This document shows, one piece after another, positions 48,001 through 55,410 of a stretch of 64,000 bases of DNA. This DNA comes from Marinobacter salsuginis (lineage in GTDB: Bacteria > Pseudomonadota > Gammaproteobacteria > Pseudomonadales > Oleiphilaceae): contig NZ_BGZH01000002.1 of assembly GCF_009617755.1 (NCBI RefSeq), positions 62,001 through 126,000 of the forward strand, given 5' to 3'. Numbering within the stretch: the stretch's first letter is position 1; every line of letters begins with the position of its first letter. Made by a program: the position numbers and the translations under genes. Below the pieces are notes generated by a model, which was not told the origin of the DNA, made no database searches, and saw nothing but the letters and a program-made list of their open reading frames with translations.

Positions 48001-49220
48001 GGCTTGAATTCCTCGTTATCCAGTTCGACCGCCTCCAGCAACTGCTCCTTGATGTCGGGAATGGCGCTTGTGACCCGGTTCCAGCTGGGAATAAAGGGTG
48101 TATCCATCGGATTATCGAGGAAATAGGCGCCGGCCCGCATCACGTTCTGGGCAAACAGCTCCACGGCTTTCTCCTCCTTGTGCCGATCAAACGTCAATCC
48201 GTTAATAATGGCGTCATTCTGGTAGGTCTCCACGAAATCCAGGGCAATGCGGAAATACGTGGCTTTGATGGTCCGGAATTTTTCATTGGAGAAAATCTCG
48301 CCGTTGGTCGCCAGCTTCCGGAACAGGGCCTTGGCGATATCCATGCTCATTTTGGACAGCCCTTTGCTGACATCCTCCGCCGAGAGTTCCTGGTGCTTGT
48401 GATCATAGACATCGGCAATGTCCACCTGGCAAAGGCGGTTGGTGGCGTAGTTGCGCTTCATCTCCGAAAGCACACCGATCTCCAGACCCCAGTCACTGGG
48501 AATGCGCAGATCATTGATCACGTCGGTGCGGAATGAGAATTCCCCGGCCAGGGGGTAGCGGTAACTGTCGAGGTAGTCGAGGAAATCGTTGGGACCACAG
48601 ACTTTCTTCAGTGCGCGGATCAGCGGCGTCACCAGTAGCCGGCTCACCCGTCCGTTCATTTTCCCGTCGGCGACACGGGCGTAATAGCCTTTGCAGAACA
48701 TGTAGTTGAAGCCGGGATTGGCCACAGGGTAGATCAGGCGGGCCACTAGATCCCGGGAATAGGTAAGGATGTCGCAGTCGTGCAAGGCAACGGATTTGCT
48801 GACACCGGAGGCCAGTACATAGCCAAAGCAGTACCAGACGTTTCGGCCCTTGCCCATCTCCGTCGGCGCCAGGTTCTGCTCCCTGAGCTTCAGGTCAATA
48901 CTCCTGAGGCGGGGCCCATCGTTCCAGAGCACCTTGAAGCTCTGAGGCAGCTCCGAGAAATATTCCAGAGCGTGGCGGTATTGCTCCTCATTGGCACGGT
49001 CGAGGCCAATGACCACCTGATCCAGATAAGGCACCTTGCCCAGCTCGTGCACAATATTTTTCAGGGCCGGCCCCTCCAGCTCCGAATACAGCGACGGCAA
49101 CACCAGTGACATTGGCCGGGCCTTGCGAAAGCTCATCAGCTCCGCTTCCAGGTCCTCCACGGGACGCCGAACAAGGTTATGAAGGGTTGTGATAATGCCA
49201 TTCTGGTAAAAGTCGCCCAT
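47997..49220 (-). CDS. gpgS: Glucosyl-3-phosphoglycerate synthase
   Basis: GpgS transfers glucose from a nucleotide sugar to 3-phosphoglycerate. The 407-residue GT-A enzyme has PMSLVLPSLYSELEGPALKN, DQVVIGLDRANEEQYRHAL, the metal-binding SVALHDCDILTYSRDL (about residues 143-158), GEFSFRTDVINDLRIPSDWG and GLEIGVLSEMKRNYATNRLC. This length and pattern match the bacterial GpgS group (GT81). The start has GAGGAG. It follows the phosphatase gene by 36 bases and overlaps the phosphorylase start. Confidence 0.88.
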   Translation of the reverse strand: MGDFYQNGIITTLHNLVRRPVEDLEAELMSFRKARPMSLVLPSLYSELEGPALKNIVHELGKVPYLDQVVIGLDRANEEQYRHALEYFSELPQSFKVLWNDGPRLRSIDLKLREQNLAPTEMGKGRNVWYCFGYVLASGVSKSVALHDCDILTYSRDLVARLIYPVANPGFNYMFCKGYYARVADGKMNGRVSRLLVTPLIRALKKVCGPNDFLDYLDSYRYPLAGEFSFRTDVINDLRIPSDWGLEIGVLSEMKRNYATNRLCQVDIADVYDHKHQELSAEDVSKGLSKMSMDIAKALFRKLATNGEIFSNEKFRTIKATYFRIALDFVETYQNDAIINGLTFDRHKEEKAVELFAQNVMRAGAYFLDNPMDTPFIPSWNRVTSAIPDIKEQLLEAVELDNEEFKP

Positions 49221-49256
49221 GGCGGCTCTCCTCGTTTATACCCGCATTCAAACGGG

Positions 49257-50072
49257 TCAGTACCCGTACTCAAACAGGAGATTGAGTACGCACTCATTCC
49301 AGCCTTCAGGGCCGGGCTTGAGGGAGCGCATGGCGTGCTTTGCCGAAGGCAGCCGCACTTCATCGCTTTTGACACCCCGGATTACCACCGGTATATCGGC
49401 CGATTCCAGCATCTGCTGATCGTTGGGGCTGTCACCCAGGGCAATGGCCAACACGTGCGCATCGCCATACTGCTCCCGGTATTGCTCTCTGTATTTGTTT
49501 AGCAAGAACCGGGCCCCATCGGCTTTATCGAATATCCCCATGGCATGAAGAAAACGTCCTCCGGCTACTAGTCGAAGGCCCTCCGAGCCTATAGCCGCCT
49601 CAAATTCCGCCAGCGCCTCTTCCGATCCCTGCCAGAGCAATGGTTCGGTCCCGAGCCGCTCTTTGGCCCTCACGGCTGCCGCCGAATCCAGGCCCGTCTC
49701 TGCCGCCAGCTCGTTTGCGGACATGTCGGCAAAGCTCGTGAATCGAGCTCCCCTCTTACGTTGAGCGCCAAGCACCTCAAGAACCCGATCCCGGGTTGCA
49801 CCAAAATTCACCACTTCTTCTTCGGCATTACCCAGTGCATGGGGCGGAATAACCACGGCTGCACCGTTTTCGACTATGAACGGATCGTTATTTCCAAGCT
49901 CTTCCCTCAACGCCCGGATCTCCGGCATGGTTTTGCTGGAGTTAAGCACCAGGGGTATCTGGGCTGCCTTCAGCCTGTCGAGGGCTGGACCGGCGGCCTG
50001 CCAACGGTAATCATCGTGATCAAGCAGGGTGCCATCGAGGTCGGAAAAGATAATCAAATGAGGTCGGGCCAT
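49257..50072 (-). CDS. Glucosyl-/mannosyl-3-phosphoglycerate phosphatase, HAD family
   Basis: The 271-residue Cof-type HAD protein starts LIIFSDLDGTLLDHDDYRWQ (nucleophile Asp about residue 10 and Asp at 12), has IPLVLNSSKTMPEIRALREE and FIVENGAAVVIPPHALG, and ends with the metal-binding VLAIALGDSPNDQQMLESAD. These motifs belong to mannosyl-3-phosphoglycerate phosphatase-like enzymes. Beside gpgS it most likely turns glucosyl-3-phosphoglycerate into glucosylglycerate. It is 12 bases after the glycerate kinase gene. Confidence 0.85.
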   Translation of the reverse strand: MARPHLIIFSDLDGTLLDHDDYRWQAAGPALDRLKAAQIPLVLNSSKTMPEIRALREELGNNDPFIVENGAAVVIPPHALGNAEEEVVNFGATRDRVLEVLGAQRKRGARFTSFADMSANELAAETGLDSAAAVRAKERLGTEPLLWQGSEEALAEFEAAIGSEGLRLVAGGRFLHAMGIFDKADGARFLLNKYREQYREQYGDAHVLAIALGDSPNDQQMLESADIPVVIRGVKSDEVRLPSAKHAMRSLKPGPEGWNECVLNLLFEYGY

Positions 50073-50084
50073 GGCCGTTCTCCG

Positions 50085-51023
50085 TCAAGACTCACGGAAC
50101 TGCGGAAGACCGAGGGAGTGGTCCTCGGCCACGTTGATAAGAACATCAGCCCTGCCCGGCATTTCAGCGAGACAGGATCGGGTAACGCGTTCATAGTGCA
50201 TGACGAAGCGACCGATTTCTTCGTCGTTCATGATGCGCAGATCCTGTGCACCACCATGGAGCTCGCCCTTTTCTGGTGCATTACGGATTTTCGTCGCCAG
50301 CTTTTGCTCCTGGAGTCGACGCCACTCAAGCACACACTCCATGGAGGGAGCCTTCAACATAACCAGACAATCGATTTGACCAAAAAACGCCTGGTATTCC
50401 CCTTTCAACTGCTCATTAACATACCTGCGCCAGACGCAGTCAGGATCCTCGTTCGCCTCCAGAGGATTTATCGGCTCACTCAGCGCACTGTCTATCTCCG
50501 GTCGCGCGCCCAGGCACCAGCCTTCCAGAAGAATGATCTCTGCCCTTCCTCCGAAAACAGGCCAATGCTCACGTGGAACCCTGTCGTCCCTTGATTTGTC
50601 GAAGGCTGGAATGGGCGTGGCATCTCCGGGCCCCGCACTGCGCAGACGGTGCAAAATCTGTTGGCCCAACGCTACGTCGTGGGTTCCTGGCACACCCCGG
50701 GTCTTAAATAACGGATGTACCCGCCGGGCAAGGGCCTCACGCTCGGCTCTGGTAAGGTAAATATCATCGAGGGAGAAATTGGCAGTGGGGCGATTGCGGT
50801 GCCGGAGCAGAATTTCCCGTAAAAAAAGGGTCAACGTGGACTTGCCTGTGCCCTGGGCTCCGTGAATACCAACCACAATGGGCCGCTTTTCCGTATCATG
50901 GAGCGCACAGATTCGGTCTGCCAGCGGCAGAATGGTTTTTTCCACCGTTTCGGCGTAGGCGTCGGGCAGGCCCTCCTGTTGAATCAGGGCACTGACGGTT
51001 TGTTTTAGTGAGCGATCAGACAC
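50085..51023 (-). CDS. D-glycerate 3-kinase family P-loop kinase
   Basis: The 312-residue protein has the P-loop VVGIHGAQGTGKSTLTLFL (about residues 50-68), FSLDDIYLTRAEREALARRV, HPLFKTRGVPGTHDVALGQQ, IPAFDKSRDDRVPREHW and ILLEGWCLGARPE, which fit plant/yeast-type glycerate 3-kinase. It would phosphorylate the D-glycerate freed by the phosphorylase at the operon's other end, returning 3-phosphoglycerate to gpgS or glycolysis. The start is GTG with a weak ribosome-binding site. Confidence 0.85.
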   Translation of the reverse strand: MSDRSLKQTVSALIQQEGLPDAYAETVEKTILPLADRICALHDTEKRPIVVGIHGAQGTGKSTLTLFLREILLRHRNRPTANFSLDDIYLTRAEREALARRVHPLFKTRGVPGTHDVALGQQILHRLRSAGPGDATPIPAFDKSRDDRVPREHWPVFGGRAEIILLEGWCLGARPEIDSALSEPINPLEANEDPDCVWRRYVNEQLKGEYQAFFGQIDCLVMLKAPSMECVLEWRRLQEQKLATKIRNAPEKGELHGGAQDLRIMNDEEIGRFVMHYERVTRSCLAEMPGRADVLINVAEDHSLGLPQFRES

Positions 51024-51098
51024 GTTGGGTTTCCAGTTTAATGGGTGACTTAAGCGAGACGGCAGCAGAATTCATACCAATGGGAGTATAGGCGTTTT

Positions 51099-52553
51099 AT
51101 GAGTGGCAACGATTTTCGAATAGAGCATCGCTACCTGGAGCTCCCGGACAGTTTTTACACCCGGGTTCAGCCCTCACCCCTGAAAGACGCGAAGATGGTG
51201 TGTTTCAACCACAAACTCGCAGCCCAGATGGGATTTCGGGCCGATTCCGAATCCGACTGGACCGGCGTGGGTGCGGGGTCTGAACTGCTTGAGGGTATGG
51301 ACCCGGTGGCCATGAAATACACCGGCCACCAGTTCGGCGTCTACAACCCGGAACTCGGCGACGGCCGTGGCCTGCTCCTCTGGGAAACCATTGGTCCTGA
51401 TGGACGACGCTGGGACTGGCACCTCAAAGGCGCCGGTATGACCCCTTACTCCCGCTTTGGCGATGGCCGCGCCGTGCTTCGCTCCACCATTCGCGAGCAT
51501 CTATGCAGCGAGGCCATGTATGGCCTTGGCATCCCGACCACCCGGGCCCTTTTCATGGTGAGCGCCAGAGACCCGGTGCGCCGGGAGTCCATCGAAACAG
51601 CAGCGGCACTTGTGCGAGTAGCCGAAACGCACATTCGCTTCGGGCACTTCGAGTTCGCCGCCCACCACGAGGGGCCTGAAACCGTCAAGACGCTACTCGA
51701 ACACGTGATCTCGTTACACTTCCCCCACTTGATCAATCTGCCCGATGACGAACGGTACAGCCGGTGGTTCGAGGAAGTGGTCGAGCGGACGGCACGAACG
51801 ATTGCGGACTGGCAGGCGGTGGGCTTCTGCCACGGCGTGATGAACAGTGACAACATGTCGATCATCGGCGACACCTTTGACTACGGCCCCTACGCATTTC
51901 TCGATGATTTCGATGCCGGCTATATAAGCAATCATACCGACCAGGGCGGGCGCTACGCCTACAATCGTCAGCCGCAAGTCGGATTTGAGAATTGCCGTTA
52001 TCTGGCGACAGCCCTGCTTCCCGTGATGGAGGAAGACGATGTGCGCCGGGGGCTTCGCCGCTATGAAGTGGCCTACAACGAGCGCTTCCTCCAGAACATG
52101 CGGGACAAGCTGGGCCTTACCATTGAGGATGAAGCAGACCTGAGCCTGATCATGGATACCTTCAGCATGATGCACGAGCATCATGTCGACTACACCGCCT
52201 TCTTCCGGGCGCTTTCCAATCTGCATAGCCATGGCCATGGGCCGGTGCGTGATCTGTTTGTCGATCGGAGCGTGGCGGACCAGTGGCTGGAGCGCTATGA
52301 GGAACGACTACTGTACGAAACCCGTGCTCACGATGAGCGGGAATACGCCATGCGCCGCGTGAATCCAAAGTATGTGCTGAGGAACTACCTGGCCCAGCAG
52401 GTCATCCAGGAAGCCCAGAACGGGGATTACGAGCCGATGAAAGCGTTTCTGAAGGTGCTTGAGCGGCCCTATGACGAGCAACCGGAGAACGAGGCTTATG
52501 CGGCATTGCCGCCGGATTGGGGCAAGCACCTGAATATCAGCTGTTCAAGCTGA
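51099..52553 (+). CDS. selO: Protein adenylyltransferase SelO (YdiU/UPF0061)
   Basis: SelO is a pseudokinase-fold enzyme that moves AMP from ATP to proteins, linked to oxidative stress. The 484-residue protein shows YTGHQFGVYNPELGDGRGLL, WDWHLKGAGMTPYSRFGDGR, LRSTIREHLCSEAMYGLGIP, FCHGVMNSDNMSIIGDTFDY and GPYAFLDDFDAG (metal site). It ends NISCSS, the bacterial counterpart of the C-terminal Cys-x-x-Sec site. It is divergent from the glycerate kinase operon. Confidence 0.95.
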   Translation: MSGNDFRIEHRYLELPDSFYTRVQPSPLKDAKMVCFNHKLAAQMGFRADSESDWTGVGAGSELLEGMDPVAMKYTGHQFGVYNPELGDGRGLLLWETIGPDGRRWDWHLKGAGMTPYSRFGDGRAVLRSTIREHLCSEAMYGLGIPTTRALFMVSARDPVRRESIETAAALVRVAETHIRFGHFEFAAHHEGPETVKTLLEHVISLHFPHLINLPDDERYSRWFEEVVERTARTIADWQAVGFCHGVMNSDNMSIIGDTFDYGPYAFLDDFDAGYISNHTDQGGRYAYNRQPQVGFENCRYLATALLPVMEEDDVRRGLRRYEVAYNERFLQNMRDKLGLTIEDEADLSLIMDTFSMMHEHHVDYTAFFRALSNLHSHGHGPVRDLFVDRSVADQWLERYEERLLYETRAHDEREYAMRRVNPKYVLRNYLAQQVIQEAQNGDYEPMKAFLKVLERPYDEQPENEAYAALPPDWGKHLNISCSS

Positions 52554-52573
52554 TAGATCTGCAGCAACAGAAC

Positions 52574-52616
52574 GAAAAAGGGCCGGACGATCATTCGTCT
52601 GGCCCTTCTCTTTTTT
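52574..52616. terminator. Terminator between selO and the fumarase gene
   Basis: AAAAGGGCCGGACGA and TCGTCTGGCCCTT form a stem with one mismatch, with a T-run to the right and an A-run to the left, so both converging transcripts may end here. Confidence 0.85.
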
Positions 52617-52632
52617 CAGCGACTTCCGGAGA

Positions 52633-54147
52633 TCAGACCGCTTTGGCAGCAATGATCTTCTCGTGCCATTCCGCAGGCCCTGTCTGGTGCACAGACGAGC
52701 CGCGGGAATCGACGGCGACAGTGACCGGCATGTCCTCCACCTCGAACTCGTAGATGGCTTCCATACCCAGCTCCGGGAAGGCGACCACTTCGGCGTTCTT
52801 GATGGCCTTGGAGACCAGGTAGGCGGAACCGCCCACGGCCATCAGGTAAACCGCGCCGAATTCCTTGATGGCATCGATGGCCACCTGACCGCGCTCGGCT
52901 TTACCAATCATGCCGGTGAGGCCAGTCTTCTCGAGCATAGTGTGGGTAAACTTGTCCATACGTGTGGCAGTGGTCGGGCCTGCGGGGCCAACCACCTCTT
53001 CACGCACCGGATCAACCGGGCCCACGTAGTAAATGAAGCGCCCCTTCAGATCGACCGGCAGCTCTTCGCCTTTCTCGATCATGTCTACCATCTTCTTGTG
53101 GGCAGCATCGCGGCCAGTCAGCATTTTGCCGGAAAGCAGAACGGTTTCTCCCGGCTGCCAGTCCTTCACGTCTTCCGGAGTGACGGTATCCAGATTCACA
53201 CGACGGACGTTCTCACCCACTTCCCAGGTGATTTCCGGCCAATCGTCCAGGCTTGGCGGCGTCTGCAGGGAAGGCCCGGTTCCATCGAGGGTAAAGTGGG
53301 CGTGACGGGTTGCCGCACAGTTCGGGATAATGGCCACTGGCTTGTTGGCCGCGTGGGTCGGATAGTCTTTCACCTTCACATCCAGAACCGTGGTGAGACC
53401 GCCCAGGCCCTGAGCACCGATGCCCAGCTCGTTGACCTTGTCGAACAGTTCCAGACGAAGCTCTTCGGCACGATTGGAAGCGCCCCGGGCTTTCAGGTCG
53501 TGAATATCGATCGGGTCCAGCAGGGATTCCTTGGCCAGCTCCATCGCCTTCTCGGCGGTGCCACCGATACCAATACCCAGCATGCCCGGCGGACACCAGC
53601 CAGCACCCATCTGCGGGACCATCTTCAGCACCCAGTCCACGACTGAGTCAGAGGGGTTCAGCATCGCAAACTTGGACTTGGCTTCAGAACCGCCACCCTT
53701 GGCAGCCACGTGCACTTCTACGGTATCACCCGGAACAATCTTGTAATGGATGATGGCCGGGGTGTTGTCCTTGGTGTTCTGGCGCTTGCCGTCCGGGTCG
53801 GCCAGTACCGAAGCACGCAGCACGTTGTCCGGGTGGGTGTAAGCGCGACGGACGCCTTCATTGATTACGTCGTCCAGCGGCATATCGCAGTCCCACTGGA
53901 CGTTCATGCCGACATTCACGAATACCGTCACAATGCCTGTATCCTGACAGATCGGGCGGTGGCCCTGGGCACACATGCGCGAGTTAATCAGGATCTGGGC
54001 CATGGCATCTTTGGCCGCCTGGGATTCTTCCTTCTGGTAGGCCTCATAGACGCCCTGGATGAAATCCTTCGGGTGGTAGTAGGAAATGAACTGCAGCGCG
54101 TCCGCTACGCTTTCAATCAGGTCGTCCTGGCGGATTACGGTGGTCAT
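52633..54147 (-). CDS. Fumarate hydratase class I (iron-sulfur)
   Basis: The 504-residue 4Fe-4S enzyme converts fumarate to malate in the TCA cycle. The N-terminal alpha domain shows ILINSRMCAQGHRPICQDTG and IVTVFVNVGMNVQWDCDMP with cluster Cys residues, KGGGSEAKSKFAMLNPSDS and GWCPPGMLGIGIGGTAEKAM. The C-terminal beta domain begins about residue 330 with VLLSGKMLTGRDAAHKKMVD and GPTTATRMDKFTHTMLEKTG. The fused two-domain form is the FumA/FumB type. GAGG precedes the ATG. Confidence 0.94.
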   Translation of the reverse strand: MTTVIRQDDLIESVADALQFISYYHPKDFIQGVYEAYQKEESQAAKDAMAQILINSRMCAQGHRPICQDTGIVTVFVNVGMNVQWDCDMPLDDVINEGVRRAYTHPDNVLRASVLADPDGKRQNTKDNTPAIIHYKIVPGDTVEVHVAAKGGGSEAKSKFAMLNPSDSVVDWVLKMVPQMGAGWCPPGMLGIGIGGTAEKAMELAKESLLDPIDIHDLKARGASNRAEELRLELFDKVNELGIGAQGLGGLTTVLDVKVKDYPTHAANKPVAIIPNCAATRHAHFTLDGTGPSLQTPPSLDDWPEITWEVGENVRRVNLDTVTPEDVKDWQPGETVLLSGKMLTGRDAAHKKMVDMIEKGEELPVDLKGRFIYYVGPVDPVREEVVGPAGPTTATRMDKFTHTMLEKTGLTGMIGKAERGQVAIDAIKEFGAVYLMAVGGSAYLVSKAIKNAEVVAFPELGMEAIYEFEVEDMPVTVAVDSRGSSVHQTGPAEWHEKIIAAKAV

Positions 54148-54330
54148 AGGCGCCTCATCAGCTTGATATCGTTATGTCGTGTCATCAGAAATCGGGAGGC
54201 GAGAGTTTACCAGAAAATCGGTTTGGCGAGTGATTCGACAGATGGCGAAACAAGGATTAAAACCCGTGAAAAACGCCAACAGAAAAAGGTATCATCCTAA
54301 CCAAACGATAATAACACCCCAGGAGACGCC

Positions 54331-55104
54331 GTGACTGACCTCGTCCACACCGAAATCAAAGACCGGACCCTCATCGTCCGACTGAACCGGCCAGAACGCA
54401 AGAACGCCCTTACCCACGCGATGTATACAGCCATGGGCGACGCGCTGGAACAGGCCACGGATGACACCAACATCCGGTGCGTGCTGTTCACCGGCACCAG
54501 CGAGTGCTTCACCGCAGGCAACGACCTGGGAGAATTTGCCGCAGGCCTACCGGGTGATTTCGAGCAGACGCCTGTTGGCCGTTTTCTTTTACTGCTGGCC
54601 AGTGCTAACAAACCCGTAGTGGCGTCGGTCAACGGCGCAGCCGTCGGCATCGGCACCACCATGTTGCTGCACTGTGATCTGGTGTTCGCCGGCGACAACA
54701 CGGCATTCCAGATGCCCTTTGCCAGCCTCGGCCTGTGCCCCGAAGGTGGCTCAAGCCTGTTGCTACCTTCCTGGATCGGCCGGGTGCGCGCCGCCGAACT
54801 TCTGATGCTTGGTGGCGCCTTCTCCGCGGAAGAAGCTCTTCGGCTTGGCCTGATCAACCGGGTTTGCGAGCCTGGGCAAACGGAAGCCAATGCCTTCGAA
54901 GCCTGCCAGAGGCTCACTGAAAAAGCCCCGGCAGCGATTCGGGCCACCAAGGCGCTTCTGAACAAGCCAACCATGGAAGCACTCCGGGAAACCATGCTGG
55001 AGGAGGGACAGCTCTTCGCCGAACGGTTGAAATCCCCCGAAGCTGCCGAAGCTTTCCGGGCCTTCATGGAAAAACGCCAACCGGATTTCTCGCGCTTCGA
55101 ATAA
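54331..55104 (+). CDS. Enoyl-CoA hydratase/isomerase family protein
   Basis: The 257-residue crotonase-fold enzyme starts at GTG with GGAGACG. It has RTLIVRLNRPERKNALTHAM, SECFTAGNDLGEFAAG and VNGAAVGIGTTMLLHCDL (oxyanion hole), LCPEGGSSLLLPSWIG with the Glu used in hydration or isomerisation, and EEALRLGLINRVCEPGQTEA. Substrate unknown; the single conserved Glu favours an isomerase-type member. It is divergent from the fumarase gene. Confidence 0.88.
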   Translation: MTDLVHTEIKDRTLIVRLNRPERKNALTHAMYTAMGDALEQATDDTNIRCVLFTGTSECFTAGNDLGEFAAGLPGDFEQTPVGRFLLLLASANKPVVASVNGAAVGIGTTMLLHCDLVFAGDNTAFQMPFASLGLCPEGGSSLLLPSWIGRVRAAELLMLGGAFSAEEALRLGLINRVCEPGQTEANAFEACQRLTEKAPAAIRATKALLNKPTMEALRETMLEEGQLFAERLKSPEAAEAFRAFMEKRQPDFSRFE

Positions 55105-55410
55105 ACGTCGACCAGGCCCCAATTTCCCTGTTGCCGGACCTCGACAAACCGTTATCCGGCAACTATTTTTCTCAAAGGCCGAACTCCAATCGTGCGGGGA
55201 GGACTCCAACCACCAGAATCACACTTTTGGCTGATCAACACTTGCCATACTGTCGCTATAGTCAGAGATACAGAAATTGGCTTACAGCGCTGGCTACAAT
55301 TTCAGACAACAGTTTAAGCAGAACAGGCCACTGACAACGGGCTTACCGGATCAGACCGGCCCCGTCAGCTGCCGAACATAACGACACAACAACAGGAAAA
55401 GGTTCCACCC
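55105..55410. other. Upstream region of the lipase gene
   Basis: Besides the terminator at 55131-55170 it holds no gene. Around 55240-55262 a TATAGT hexamer with a weak ATCAAC 17 bases upstream could be the lipase promoter. Confidence 0.35.
55131..55170 (+). terminator. Terminator of the enoyl-CoA hydratase gene
   Basis: TTGCCGGA and TCCGGCAA form a perfect eight-pair stem with a 16-base loop, followed by CTATTTTT. Confidence 0.55.
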
